A stretch of 64,000 bases of DNA, from positions 62,001-126,000 of the forward strand of contig NZ_JAGSOV010000011.1 of NCBI RefSeq assembly GCF_023898865.1, written 5' to 3'. Below are positions 1-8,457 of the stretch, one piece after another. Both the position numbers and the translations under genes were made by a program. Origin of the DNA: Pseudonocardia humida. GTDB lineage: Bacteria; Actinomycetota; Actinomycetes; Mycobacteriales; Pseudonocardiaceae. Under the pieces are notes generated by a model, which was given only the letters and a program-made list of their open reading frames with translations, was not told the origin of the DNA and did no database searches. The first letter of the stretch is position 1. Each line of letters opens with the position of its first letter.

Positions 1-1
1 G

Positions 2-430
2 GACAACGTCGTCATCGCCGAGGACGGCGTCGTCGTCGACCTCGTCGACGGCCGCGCGACGATCACCGGGCGGGTCGAGGTGGGCCGGGTGTACGTCGAC
101 GGGCTCGCCGTCGGCGACATCGGCGAGTCCACCCTGGGCGACCGGCTCGTGCTGGGGGAGGGCGGCTTCATCTCGATCTCGGTCGCCGTCGACGCCACCA
201 CCGGGCGCGCGGTCTCGCGCCCGACGCTGTCGGGCCGCGGGTTCTCCGACGACCCCAAGGCGCTCGACGCGGTGCTGCCGCTGGTGGAGGACGAGCTCAG
301 CCGCACCGAGCAGGAGGGCATCACCGACCCGCACCGCATCGCGCAGTCCGTGCGGCGGGTCGTCGGGCGCTGGGTGGGCGAGACCTACCGGCGCCGCCCG
401 ATGATCGTGCCCACCGTCCTCGCGGTCTGA
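2..430 (+). CDS. rnj: Ribonuclease J, C-terminal part (5' end outside window)
   Basis: This is the open frame entering from the left edge and stopping at TGA 428-430; the metallo-beta-lactamase and beta-CASP catalytic domains lie outside the window. The visible part matches the C-terminal dimerisation region of bacterial RNase J. It has a VYVDG..VGDIGE-type beta segment, then the 'SGRGF' turn typical of the end of the family, then a helical domain ending in 'RRRPMIVPTVLAV'. RNase J is an endo/5'-3' exoribonuclease for mRNA decay and rRNA processing. A Uma2-like gene follows 22 bp later. The assignment rests on C-terminal similarity only. Confidence 0.85.
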   Translation, partial: DNVVIAEDGVVVDLVDGRATITGRVEVGRVYVDGLAVGDIGESTLGDRLVLGEGGFISISVAVDATTGRAVSRPTLSGRGFSDDPKALDAVLPLVEDELSRTEQEGITDPHRIAQSVRRVVGRWVGETYRRRPMIVPTVLAV

Positions 431-452
431 GCGGGCGGGGCGAACGGCGACG

Positions 453-878
453 ATGACGCAGGAGAGGGCCGTCGAGCGCCTCCACGACGCGTTCCGGGCC
501 TGGGTCGTGGGCGGCACCGGCCGCGGCGCCGTCCGGCCGGAGCCGGAGGTGGCGGTCCAGGGCGGGCGCCACCACCGGCCCTCGCTGGCCTGGTACCCGA
601 CGGCCGATCCGGGCACCGGGGTGCCCGATCTGGTCGTCGAGGTGCCGCACCGGTCGACGCACCACTTCGAGGTGCTGCACAAGCAGCACGAGTACGCCGT
701 CGCCGGGGTCCGCGAGCTCTGGGTGGTCGACGTGGCGAACGGCCCGCAGGCCCTGGTGTTCCGGGCGACGGGCTCCGCGTGGATGAGCGCCGCCGAGGAC
801 CTCGACGCGGACGGCGTGCTCACCAGCCCCCTGCTGCCCGGGCTGCGGATCGCGCTGGCCGATCTGCGGTCGAGGTGA
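453..878 (+). CDS. Uma2 family (DUF820) putative restriction-endonuclease-fold protein
   Basis: The 141-residue protein has the core of the Uma2/DUF820 family, a PD-(D/E)XK-like fold: 'PDLVVEV' followed by an HxxK region ('FEVLHKQHEYA') and 'GVRELWVVD'. The expected order PD...(E)V...K..EYA..G..E.W is visible around residues 60-100. At 141 residues it is shorter than the usual ~180-190; the N-terminal part seems reduced. It lies 22 bp after rnj on the same strand and could be co-transcribed. The cellular role of the family is not established, so the nuclease function is inference from fold. Confidence 0.75.
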   Translation: MTQERAVERLHDAFRAWVVGGTGRGAVRPEPEVAVQGGRHHRPSLAWYPTADPGTGVPDLVVEVPHRSTHHFEVLHKQHEYAVAGVRELWVVDVANGPQALVFRATGSAWMSAAEDLDADGVLTSPLLPGLRIALADLRSR

Positions 879-909
879 TCCGCACGGCCGGTGGACCGGA
901 TCCCGCGGG

Positions 910-2286
910 GTGCGTCCGCCGAGGGCGGGCACCGCGGTGAGCGGGCCGCCGGGGCTCTGGTTCGACCAGGTCCGCGCGGACGGCGACGACCTGGCGCCGC
1001 GCCCGGCCCTCGACGGCGACACCGACGTCGACGTCTGCGTCGTGGGCGCCGGCTACACCGGCCTGTGGACGGCGCACTCGCTGCTGCGCGCCGACCCGAC
1101 GATCCGGGTGCTCGTCGTCGAGCGGCGGATCGCCGGGTTCGGGGCGAGCGGTCGCAACGGCGGGTGGTGCTCGGCGCTGTTCCCGGCCTCGGCAGCGGCG
1201 CTGGCGCGCAGGCACGGTCCCGCCGCCGCCGCGGCGATGCGGGCGGCCATGCGCGACGCCGTCGACGAGGTCGGCGGGGTGGTCGCCGAGGAGGGGATCG
1301 CCTGCGACTGGGTCAAGGGCGGCACCGTCGTCCTGGCCCGCACCCCCGCCCAGCTCGCCAGGGCGCGGTCCGAGGCGGCGGCCTCCGACGAGGAGCGGCT
1401 GCTCGACCGGGACGAGGCCGCGGCGCTGGTCGGGGCGAGCGGGGTGCTGGGCGCGACGTTCACCCCCGACTGCGCGCGCGTGCAACCGGCCCGGCTGGTG
1501 CGCGGGCTGGCCCGCGCCGTCGAGCGGCGCGGGGGCCGCATCGTCGAGGCCACGGCGGCCCACTCGATCGCGCCGGGCCGCGTGGTCACCGAGCGCGGGG
1601 TCGTGCGCGCCCGCTACGTCGTGCGGGCCACCGAGGCGTGGAGCTCGGCGCTGGCCGCCCGGTCGGTGGTGCCGGTGTACTCGCTGATCGTGGCCACCCG
1701 GCCGCTGCCGTCCTCGTTCTGGGACGGCGCGGGGTTGGCCGGTGGGCAGACGTTCTCCGACCACCGCCACCTCGTCGTCTACGGCCAGCGCACCGCCGAC
1801 GACCGCCTGGTCTTCGGCGGGCGCGGGGCGCCCTACCACTGGCGCTCCCGGATCCGCGCCGAGTACGACCACGAGCCGCGGGTCTTCGCCGGTCTGCGCT
1901 CGGCCGCCCGGGAGCTGTTCCCGGCGCTGGCCCCGGCGGACTTCACCCACGCCTGGGGCGGACCGCTCGCCATCCCGCGCGACTGGCACGCCGGCGTCGG
2001 GCTCGACGGCGACGGCCTCGGCCGGGCGGGCGGCTACGTCGGCGACGGCGTCGGCACGGCCAACCTCGCCGGGCGCACGCTCGCCGCGCTGATCCTCGGC
2101 CGCGACGACCCGATCACCCGGTTGCCCTGGGTCGGGCACCGCTCCCGGCGCTGGGAGCCAGAGCCGCTGCGCTGGCTGCTGGTCAACGCCGGGTTGCGGC
2201 TGATGACGCTGGCCGACACCGAGGAACGGCTGAAGCGGCGCCCGAGCGTCATCGCCACCACCCTGTCCCGGGCCCTCGGCGGCTGA
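910..2286 (+). CDS. FAD-dependent oxidoreductase (DAO family, gamma-glutamylputrescine oxidase-like)
   Basis: 458 residues from GTG 910. A Rossmann FAD-binding motif G46-A-G48-Y-T-G51 is followed by the DAO-family 'FGASGRNGGWCSALFP' segment, where the flavin is usually held. The C-terminal end has 'GYVGDGVGTANLAGRTLA', the second FAD-contacting element. Architecture and length fit amine/amino-acid oxidases of the PuuB-like group, which oxidise an amine using O2; the substrate cannot be told from sequence. An alternative in-frame GTG at 937 gives a shorter N terminus and is equally plausible. A GNAT gene follows 22 bp downstream, suggesting a small operon. Confidence 0.8.
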   Translation: MRPPRAGTAVSGPPGLWFDQVRADGDDLAPRPALDGDTDVDVCVVGAGYTGLWTAHSLLRADPTIRVLVVERRIAGFGASGRNGGWCSALFPASAAALARRHGPAAAAAMRAAMRDAVDEVGGVVAEEGIACDWVKGGTVVLARTPAQLARARSEAAASDEERLLDRDEAAALVGASGVLGATFTPDCARVQPARLVRGLARAVERRGGRIVEATAAHSIAPGRVVTERGVVRARYVVRATEAWSSALAARSVVPVYSLIVATRPLPSSFWDGAGLAGGQTFSDHRHLVVYGQRTADDRLVFGGRGAPYHWRSRIRAEYDHEPRVFAGLRSAARELFPALAPADFTHAWGGPLAIPRDWHAGVGLDGDGLGRAGGYVGDGVGTANLAGRTLAALILGRDDPITRLPWVGHRSRRWEPEPLRWLLVNAGLRLMTLADTEERLKRRPSVIATTLSRALGG

Positions 2287-2308
2287 GCCCCTGCGGGAGC
2301 ATCGAGCG

Positions 2309-2872
2309 ATGACGCCCGAACCCCGCCGCCCGTCCGGTCCGCCGGGCCCGCCGGAGGCCGCGATCCCGGACGTGCGCATCGTGCACCTCGACGGGCCGAC
2401 CTTCCGGGCCCTCGCCGACGGCGACCTCGCCACCGCCAACCGGGTCGGTCCCGTGCCGCTGCCGCCCTACTTCGCCGGCCCGGACTGGCGGGGGGTGTGG
2501 CGGATGCGCACCGAGCAGGTCGAGGCCGACCCGGCCGGCGCCGCCTGGGTCACCGGCGTCATCTGGGACCAGCGGCGGGCGGTGGCCGTCGGGCGGGCCG
2601 GCTACCACGGACCTCCCGACGCCTCGGGCATGGTGGAGATCGGCTACGCGGTCGAGCCCGTGCACCGCCGCCGCGGCTACGCCCGCGCCGCGCTGGAGCT
2701 CCTGCTGCGCCGCGCCGCCGACGAGCCCGAGGTGGGCACGGTGCGGGTCACCATCGGCCCCGACAACTCGCCCTCTCGCCGGCTGGCCGAGCAGTACGGC
2801 TTCGTCGAGGTCGGGACGCGGTGGGACGACGAGGACGGGCTGGAGATCGTCTACGAGGTGCCGGCGGGCTGA
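2309..2872 (+). CDS. GNAT family N-acetyltransferase
   Basis: 187 residues. The acetyl-CoA-binding motif A is clear: 'VEIGYAVEPVHRRRGYARAALELLLRRA' contains the R/Q-x-x-G-x-A pattern as RRRGYA, followed by motif B 'PDNSPSRRLAEQYGFVEVG'. It resembles RimJ/RimL-type acetyltransferases, but the acceptor is unknown. It sits 22 bp after the FAD oxidoreductase and its last 22 bp overlap the end of the convergent membrane-protein gene. Confidence 0.8.
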   Translation: MTPEPRRPSGPPGPPEAAIPDVRIVHLDGPTFRALADGDLATANRVGPVPLPPYFAGPDWRGVWRMRTEQVEADPAGAAWVTGVIWDQRRAVAVGRAGYHGPPDASGMVEIGYAVEPVHRRRGYARAALELLLRRAADEPEVGTVRVTIGPDNSPSRRLAEQYGFVEVGTRWDDEDGLEIVYEVPAG

Positions 2873-3588
2873 CCGGCGGCGCGTCCCCGCGGCGCCGCGG
2901 CGTCGTCCCGCAGCCGGGCCAGGGCCAGCACGTGCAGGGCCAGTGCCAGCGGGACGGCCGCGGTCGGGATCAGCACCAGCGGCAGCAGCCCGACCGGCGC
3001 CGTCGACGGCTCCGCGCCCAGCAGCCCGGCGACCGTGCCGATGGTCAGGGCCACGACCAGGTCGAGGATGCCGAGCCGGTTGAACCACACGGCGCCGCGG
3101 CCGGCGGTGCCGGCGCGCAGCCGCCGGGCCACGAACACCGCCGCCACCCCGACGGCGACGTCGCCGATGCCGGCGGGCAGCGCGAACACCGGGGGCAGCT
3201 CGCCCACGGCCATCACCAGCAGGAACACCCCGCCCACCACCCGCAGCGCCTGCGGCGCCACCAGCAGCGCGGGCGCGTGCGGCACGGCGAGGGCGCGGGC
3301 CACGACCGGGAGCCGGGCGGCGAGCAGCGCGGCCCCCAGCACCCCGGCGAAGGCCACCACGAGCCACGGCCGCACGGCCGACGCGTCCTGCCGGTAGACC
3401 CCCGCGGCGCCCAGCATGCCGCTCACCACCACCCAGCCGAGCCACACCAGCGCGAAGACCGAGCCGACGGCCACCGCCGTCGAGCGCGGCGAGCCCGCGG
3501 TGAGCGACGCCCGGTACAGGCCGGTCGCGATGACCAGGGCGAAGGCCGCGAACCCGACCACGATCACGGTCCACACGATGACGTCCAT
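2851..3588 (-). CDS. Multi-pass membrane protein of unknown function
   Basis: 245 residues starting at ATG 3588, chosen because AAGGAGTCGG sits immediately upstream. Around seven hydrophobic stretches are visible, beginning with an N-terminal 'VIVWTVIVVGFAAFALVIATGLY'; short basic loops (e.g. 'RRLRAGTAGRG') separate them, and the C terminus is Arg/Ala-rich and cytoplasmic-looking. I recognise no catalytic motif. It is divergent from a TetR gene across a 135-bp gap holding a perfect palindrome, so it is probably the target of that regulator. Confidence 0.7.
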   Translation of the reverse strand: MDVIVWTVIVVGFAAFALVIATGLYRASLTAGSPRSTAVAVGSVFALVWLGWVVVSGMLGAAGVYRQDASAVRPWLVVAFAGVLGAALLAARLPVVARALAVPHAPALLVAPQALRVVGGVFLLVMAVGELPPVFALPAGIGDVAVGVAAVFVARRLRAGTAGRGAVWFNRLGILDLVVALTIGTVAGLLGAEPSTAPVGLLPLVLIPTAAVPLALALHVLALARLRDDAAAPRGRAAGQPAGTS

Positions 3589-3620
3589 CGCCGACTCCTT
3601 CGAACGACGTGTCCAATCCT

Positions 3621-3633
3621 GAACACAGTGTTC
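3621..3633. promoter_or_regulatory. Palindromic operator candidate GAACACaGTGTTC
   Basis: A perfect 13-bp palindrome (6-bp arms around a central A) lies in the 135-bp divergent gap between the membrane-protein gene and the TetR gene, 33 bp upstream of the former. Position and symmetry are what is expected of the TetR autoregulatory operator. Binding itself is inferred. Confidence 0.55.
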
Positions 3634-3723
3634 GGTTGCGGCGGTAGGCTGACCACGACCAATGCCGCCCGGACGTGCGGTTCGGGACGGATCGGCGGAA
3701 CCGTCCGGGAACCGGAGGCGCAC

Positions 3724-4290
3724 GTGGCCGACCAGGACCGCCGCGTCCGGCGCACCCGCCGGGCGCTGCACGAGGCGCTGATCGCGCTGGTGCTCGAACG
3801 CGGCTACGACCGGCTGACCGTGCAGGACGTCCTCGACCGGGCCGACGTCGGCCGCTCGACCTTCTACGCCCACTACCGCGACAAGGAGGCCCTGCTCACC
3901 GCCGTCTTCGACGACATGCGCGCGCAGTTGCAGGGCGAGGTCGACGCGCGGGCGCCCGACGACCCCCTCGACCCGGCGCGCCCGGCCGAGCTGCTCTTCG
4001 AGCACGCCCACCGCAACCAGCGGGTCTACCGGGCGCTGTGCGGGCGGCGCGGTGGCGAGGTCGTGCTGCGGCACCTGCACGGGATGACCCGCGAGCTGCT
4101 GCTCGGCCCGCTGCGGACGCGCCGGCCCGATCTCCCGGTCGAGGTCGTCGCGGAGTTCCACGCCAGCGCCACCGTGGGCCTGCTGCGCTGGTGGATCGAC
4201 CAGGACTTCCCGCACGACCCGGCCTGGCTCGCCGCGATCCACCGCGCCCTCGCCTTCCCCGGTCCGGCTGGTCCGTCCGACCGTCTGTGA
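3724..4290 (+). CDS. TetR/AcrR family transcriptional regulator
   Basis: 188 residues from GTG 3724. The N-terminal DNA-binding domain is typical: 'RRTRRALHEALIALVLERGYDRLTVQDVLDRADVGRSTFYAHYRDKEALL', ending with the diagnostic STFYAHYRDKEAL helix. The C-terminal ligand-binding domain is helical and unassignable. The protein is divergent from the membrane protein at 2851-3588 and shares the palindrome at 3621-3633, so it probably represses that gene and itself. A toxin-antitoxin pair follows 66 bp downstream. Confidence 0.9.
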   Translation: MADQDRRVRRTRRALHEALIALVLERGYDRLTVQDVLDRADVGRSTFYAHYRDKEALLTAVFDDMRAQLQGEVDARAPDDPLDPARPAELLFEHAHRNQRVYRALCGRRGGEVVLRHLHGMTRELLLGPLRTRRPDLPVEVVAEFHASATVGLLRWWIDQDFPHDPAWLAAIHRALAFPGPAGPSDRL

Positions 4291-4356
4291 TCGACGGCTG
4301 CCGCGATCCAGATCATGTGGCTCAACGAGTCCTTCCGATGTGGCTACGGAGGGGAC

Positions 4357-4611
4357 ATGGAGATCGGCATCCGTGAGCTTCGCGACGGACTCAGTGCGCA
4401 CCTGGCCGAAGTGCGCCGCGGCCACAGCGTCACCGTGACCGACCATGGCCGGCCGATCGCGAGGATCGTGCCCATCGAGCGGCCGACACGCCTCGAGCAG
4501 CTCCTCGTCGAGGGCCGGGTGCAGCCGGCACGTCATCGCAAGCGCGTGGCACCCGAGCCGGTTCCGACCGCCGGCGAGGTCAGCGACCTCATCGACGACC
4601 AGCGTCGATGA
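4357..4611 (+). CDS. Type II antitoxin, Phd/YefM family
   Basis: 84 residues. I chose ATG 4357 because GGAGGGG precedes it; an in-frame upstream ATG at 4315 lacks a site. The sequence 'IGIRELRDGLSAHLAEVRRGHSVTVTDHGRPIARIVPI' is the Phd/YefM fold that dimerises and binds the operator. The rest ('RVQPARHRKRVAPEP..') is the disordered toxin-binding tail. Its stop codon overlaps the toxin start (ATGA, 4608-4611), so translation is coupled. The complex normally represses its own promoter. Confidence 0.9.
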   Translation: MEIGIRELRDGLSAHLAEVRRGHSVTVTDHGRPIARIVPIERPTRLEQLLVEGRVQPARHRKRVAPEPVPTAGEVSDLIDDQRR

Positions 4612-5036
4612 TCGGCTATCTGGACACCTCAGCACTGGTGCCGCTGCTCGTCGCCGAGCCCACGAGCGCGGCCTGCCGCCGGTTCTGGGACGATTCGGAC
4701 GCGGTCGTGTCCGTGCGGCTCGCCCACGTCGAGGCGGCGGCGGCGCTCGCGCAGGCGAAGCGGATGGACCGCCTCGACGGCGCCGCCCACGGCCGAGCAC
4801 TGCACCAGCTGGACCGGCTGTGGGCGGAGATGGACGTGATCGAGGTCGATGAGCCGCTCACCGCGACCGCCGCCGACATGGCCGACCTGCTCGCCCTGCG
4901 GCGGTACGACGCCGTGCACTGCGCGGCCGCGGCACACCTGGCCGATGACGACCTGGTGGCCGCGGCCGGCGACCAGCGCCTGCTCGCGGCGTGGAGCAAG
5001 GCCGGAGTCGCCACCTACGACACCGCCGCTCCATGA
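4608..5036 (+). CDS. PIN-domain toxin, VapC family
   Basis: 142 residues, starting inside the antitoxin stop codon. PIN-domain acidic residues are in the right places: D6 (YLDTSAL), E42 (HVEAAAAL), D101 (RYDAVH) and D122 (GDQRLL), forming the Mg2+-dependent RNase site. VapC toxins cleave tRNA or rRNA; the target here is unknown. The Phd-type antitoxin with a PIN toxin is a common mixed pairing. All four acidic residues are intact, so it should be active. Confidence 0.9.
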   Translation: MIGYLDTSALVPLLVAEPTSAACRRFWDDSDAVVSVRLAHVEAAAALAQAKRMDRLDGAAHGRALHQLDRLWAEMDVIEVDEPLTATAADMADLLALRRYDAVHCAAAAHLADDDLVAAAGDQRLLAAWSKAGVATYDTAAP

Positions 5037-5040
5037 GTGA

Positions 5041-6576
5041 TCAGAGGCGGAAGTCCTGGTCGGCGGGCAGCACCGCGGTGTCCATCTGGGCCTTCTGCAG
5101 CGTGCCCGCGTAGTCCCAGTTCATCGACTGCCAGCGGGTGAACTGGTCGAGCACCCACACCCCGGACTGGCGGCTGCCGTTGCCCGAGCGGCCGTTGCCG
5201 CCGAAGGGCAGGTGGGCCTCCGCGCCCGAGGTCGAGTTGTTCACGCTGACCATCCCGGCGCGGACCCCCTCGCGGAACCGGAACGCGTGCGCCAGCGTGG
5301 AGGTGTAGATCGACGCGGACAGGCCGTAGCCGTGGTCGTTCGCCAGCGCCAGCGCCTCGTCGAAGGTGTCGAACGCGGCCACGCCCACGATCGGGCCGAA
5401 GGTCTCGGTCCGGTAGATCTCGTCGTCGGCGCGGACGCCGTCGACGATCGTCGGGTGGGCGAACAGCCCGGCGTCGGGGTCGCCCACGAAGCCCTCGCGC
5501 GGGTTGTCCGCGGTGATCCGGCCGGTGCCGGTGGAGCCGTGCAGGGTGTGGTGCGGGCGCACGAGGTCGAGGTGGCGCTCGAACGACTCCAGGAACCGGG
5601 CCGAGATCATCGGGCCGTACAGCACGTCGGCGGTCGGGTCGCCGACGGCGGCGGCGCGCACGGCGGCGTCGAAGCGGCGCAGGAACTCGTCGTGCACGTC
5701 GCGGTGCACGACGACCGTCCCCAGCGAGGTGCAGCGCTGCCCCGCGGTGCCGAAGCCGGAGAAGAGCGCGCCCTCCACGGCCAGGTCGAGGTCGGCGTCG
5801 GGCATCACGACCAGCGGGTTCTTGCCGCCCAGCTCCAGGCAGGGGACCTGCAGGTGGCGCCCGGCCAGCTCGCCGATCCGCACCCCGACCGCCGACGAGC
5901 CGGTGAACCCGATCTTGTCGACCAGGCCGGCGTCCAGGGCCGCGGACAGCCCCTCGAAGGTGGTCGGTCCGTCGGCCGGCACCGTCTGCAGCACGCCGTC
6001 GGGCAGCCCGCCGCGCTGGAACAGCTCGGTGAAGGCGGCGGCGATGGCGGGGGTGTACTCGGCCGGCTTCCAGACCACCGTGTTCCCGCACAGCAGCGCC
6101 GGGACCAGGTACCAGGACGGCACCGCGACCGGGAAGTTGCCCGCGGTCACGATCACCGCCACCCCGACCGGGGTGCGGAAGGTGAACAGCTGCTTGTCCG
6201 ACATCTCGCTGGGCACGGTCTGCCCGTAGAGGCGCCTGCCCTCGCCGGCGAAGAACGTGCAGGTGTCGATGACCTCCTGGACCTCCCCGCGCGACTCCGC
6301 CAGCGGCTTGCCGATCTCGCGCGTCACCAGCCGCGCCAGCGCCTCCTTGTTGGCCTCGAACAGCCGCCCGATCTGCTCGACCACGCGCCCGCGCACCGGG
6401 GCGGGCACGGCGGCCCACCCGCGCTGGGCTCCGCGGGCGGTGCGGCAGGCGTCGACGAAGGCGGCCGCGTCGACCGGCTCGGCCTCGCCGACCACCTCGT
6501 CCGTGCGAGCCGGGTTGACCGAGGTCAGCCGGGTGGTGGAGGGAACTCCGGTCGTCGTCGCTGCGGTCGTCGTCAC
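5041..6576 (-). CDS. pcd: Aldehyde dehydrogenase; probable alpha-aminoadipate-semialdehyde (piperideine-6-carboxylate) dehydrogenase
   Basis: 511 residues from GTG 6576. ALDH features are complete: 'GNFPVAVPSW' and 'WKPAEYTP' for cofactor binding, catalytic Glu in 'LELGGKNP', catalytic Cys in 'GTAGQRCTS', and 'ETFGPIVGVA' near the C terminus. On sequence alone it could be a succinate-semialdehyde dehydrogenase. Its 4-bp GTGA overlap with the lysine 6-aminotransferase gene argues that it oxidises the aminotransferase product (aminoadipate semialdehyde/piperideine-6-carboxylate) to 2-aminoadipate. The reaction assignment is from context; the ALDH fold is certain. Confidence 0.75.
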   Translation of the reverse strand: MTTTAATTTGVPSTTRLTSVNPARTDEVVGEAEPVDAAAFVDACRTARGAQRGWAAVPAPVRGRVVEQIGRLFEANKEALARLVTREIGKPLAESRGEVQEVIDTCTFFAGEGRRLYGQTVPSEMSDKQLFTFRTPVGVAVIVTAGNFPVAVPSWYLVPALLCGNTVVWKPAEYTPAIAAAFTELFQRGGLPDGVLQTVPADGPTTFEGLSAALDAGLVDKIGFTGSSAVGVRIGELAGRHLQVPCLELGGKNPLVVMPDADLDLAVEGALFSGFGTAGQRCTSLGTVVVHRDVHDEFLRRFDAAVRAAAVGDPTADVLYGPMISARFLESFERHLDLVRPHHTLHGSTGTGRITADNPREGFVGDPDAGLFAHPTIVDGVRADDEIYRTETFGPIVGVAAFDTFDEALALANDHGYGLSASIYTSTLAHAFRFREGVRAGMVSVNNSTSGAEAHLPFGGNGRSGNGSRQSGVWVLDQFTRWQSMNWDYAGTLQKAQMDTAVLPADQDFRL

Positions 6577-7931
6577 TGGTCGACCCCCGGAAGGACGACA
6601 TCGGACCCGGCCGCGGCGGCGGTGATCGCCGAGACCGCGAGGCCCAGCTCATCCTCGCCGATCGACAGCGCGGGGCGCAGCCTGATCGAGCGCTCGCCGT
6701 TGGGCAGCACCAGCACGCGCCCCGCGTGCAGCCGCGCCACCACCGCGTCGCGCTCCCCGGGCGTGGGCAGGTCGAAGGCCACGAACAGGCCGCGGCCGCG
6801 GACGTTGTCGATGCCCGGCACCGCGCGCAGGTCGTCGAGCAGCCGCTTGCCCAGCACCGCGGCCCGCTCGACCAGGCCCTCGGCCTCGATGACCTCGAGG
6901 TAGCGCCGGGAGCGGACCATGTCGGTGAGGTTGCCGCCCCAGGTGGAGTTGATCCGCGAGGGCACCTCGAACACGCCGCCCGCCACGTCGTCCACGCGGC
7001 GGCCGGCCATGATCCCGCAGACCTGCAGCTTCTTGCCGAACGCCACCACGTCGGGCTCCAGGCCCAGCTGCTGGTAGGCCCAGGCCGAGCCGGTCATCCC
7101 GCAGCCGGTCTGCACCTCGTCGAGCACGAACAGGGCGTCGTGCGCGCGGCAGAGCGCCTGCACCGCCTGCAGGAACTCCGCCCGCAGGTGGTTGTCGCCG
7201 CCCTCGCCCTGGATCGGCTCGGCGATGAAGCAGGCGATGTCGTGCGGGTGCGCGGCGAACGCGGCCCGCGCCTGCTCCAGCGCGCGCTCCTCGGCCGCGA
7301 CGACGGCGGCCAGGTTGGCTCTGCCCGCTGCACTGTCGTCGAGCGGGAACCGGATCGCCGGCACGTCGATCCGCGGCCAGTCGAAGATCGGGAAGCGCTC
7401 GGTCTTGCGCGGGTCGGTGTTGGTCAGCGACATGGTGTAGCCGCTGCGGCCGTGGAAGGCCTTGCGCAGGTGCAGCACCTTCGTCCCCCGCTCGGGCGGG
7501 CGCCCGTTGGCCGCGTTGTGCAGCCGCTTCCAGTCGAACGCGGTCTTCAGCGCGTTCTCCACCGCCAGCGCGCCGCCCTCGACCAGGAACAGGTGCGGCA
7601 GCGCCGGGTCGCCCAGCACCCGGGCGAAGGTCCGCAGGAACGCCGCCTGCGCGACGGTCGCGATGTCGGAGTTCGACGGCTTGTTCACCGCGATCTCGGT
7701 CAGCTCGGCCAGGAACGCCGGGTCGCCGGTCAGCGCGGGCGGGTTCATGCCCAGCGGCGCCGAGGCGAAGAAGCTGAACAGGTCGAGGTGGCGCGTCCCG
7801 TCGCGGGCGTCGACCAGCCAGGAGCCCCGGCTGGCCCGGGTGTCGAGGACCAGGTCGAAACCGTCGACGAGCATGTGGCGGCGCAGCGTCTCGTGGACGT
7901 CCGCGGCGGTGAGCGGGCCCGGTGAGGTCAT
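6573..7931 (-). CDS. lat: L-lysine 6-aminotransferase (lysine epsilon-aminotransferase)
   Basis: 452 residues from ATG 7931, a length typical of the family. It is a class III PLP aminotransferase: 'EGGALAVENALKTAFDWK', 'HLRKAFHGRSGYTMSLTNT', 'FIAEPIQGEGGDNH', 'FVLDEVQTGCGMTG' (PLP-ring Asp) and 'VVAFGKKLQVCG' (Schiff-base Lys). The 'NKPSNSD' and 'SRINSTWGGNLTDMVR' blocks are specific to the Lat group (Mycobacterium Rv3290c type). It transfers the epsilon-amino group of lysine to 2-oxoglutarate. It is coupled to pcd and divergent from an Lrp regulator, the same neighbourhood as in mycobacteria. Confidence 0.9.
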   Translation of the reverse strand: MTSPGPLTAADVHETLRRHMLVDGFDLVLDTRASRGSWLVDARDGTRHLDLFSFFASAPLGMNPPALTGDPAFLAELTEIAVNKPSNSDIATVAQAAFLRTFARVLGDPALPHLFLVEGGALAVENALKTAFDWKRLHNAANGRPPERGTKVLHLRKAFHGRSGYTMSLTNTDPRKTERFPIFDWPRIDVPAIRFPLDDSAAGRANLAAVVAAEERALEQARAAFAAHPHDIACFIAEPIQGEGGDNHLRAEFLQAVQALCRAHDALFVLDEVQTGCGMTGSAWAYQQLGLEPDVVAFGKKLQVCGIMAGRRVDDVAGGVFEVPSRINSTWGGNLTDMVRSRRYLEVIEAEGLVERAAVLGKRLLDDLRAVPGIDNVRGRGLFVAFDLPTPGERDAVVARLHAGRVLVLPNGERSIRLRPALSIGEDELGLAVSAITAAAAGSDVVLPGVDQ

Positions 7932-7977
7932 GGGAGAAGTGTCGGGAGCGGGCGCGTCGCCGCGCAGCGGGCAGAGC

Positions 7978-7993
7978 GTCGGCATCGGCCGAC
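7978..7993. promoter_or_regulatory. Inverted repeat in lat-lrp divergent promoter
   Basis: GTCGGC-atcg-GCCGAC (6-bp perfect arms) lies in the 81-bp gap between lat and the Lrp gene, 20 bp before the regulator start. It is a likely Lrp binding site controlling both directions; no binding data are visible. Confidence 0.4.
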
Positions 7994-8012
7994 GAACTGC
8001 CACGATTGCCCC

Positions 8013-8453
8013 GTGGCGCCGACGAACCGTCAGATCGACGATCTCGACCGGGCCCTGCTCGCCCTGCTGGCCGCTCACGGGCGCGCCACGATGGCGGAGC
8101 TCGGCCGCGGGGTGGGGCTGTCGCGCACGGCCGTGCTGGCCCGCGTCCAGCGGCTGGAGCGGGCCGGGGTGATCCGCGGCTACCGGGCCGAGGTGGTGCT
8201 GCCCGACGAGCCGCACGCCCACCGGGCCCGGGTCGGCGTCGTCATCCGCACCCCCGACGTCGCCGGGTACGTGCGGCGGCTGATGGCCCTGGACGGCGTC
8301 AGCGAGATCGAGACGGTCGCCGGCGAGTACGACCTGGTCGTCCTGCTGGCCGCGGGCAGCGCCGAGGAGCTCGACACCGTGCTCGACCTGATCTCCGGCT
8401 GGTCGGAGACCGTGCGCACCACGACGTGGGTCGTGCTGCGCCGCTACCGGTGA
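8013..8453 (+). CDS. lrp: Lrp/AsnC family transcriptional regulator of lysine catabolism
   Basis: 146 residues from GTG 8013. The N-terminal winged-helix HTH 'DLDRALLALLAAHGRATMAELGRGVGLSRTAVLARVQRLERAGVIRGYRA' is the AsnC type. The C-terminal RAM (ligand-binding, oligomerising) domain contains 'VAGEYDLVVLLAAGSAEELD'. It is divergent from lat-pcd and presumably controls them in response to lysine, as LrpA does in Mycobacterium. Only the regulator family is directly visible. Confidence 0.88.
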   Translation: MAPTNRQIDDLDRALLALLAAHGRATMAELGRGVGLSRTAVLARVQRLERAGVIRGYRAEVVLPDEPHAHRARVGVVIRTPDVAGYVRRLMALDGVSEIETVAGEYDLVVLLAAGSAEELDTVLDLISGWSETVRTTTWVVLRRYR

Positions 8454-8457
8454 GCCC

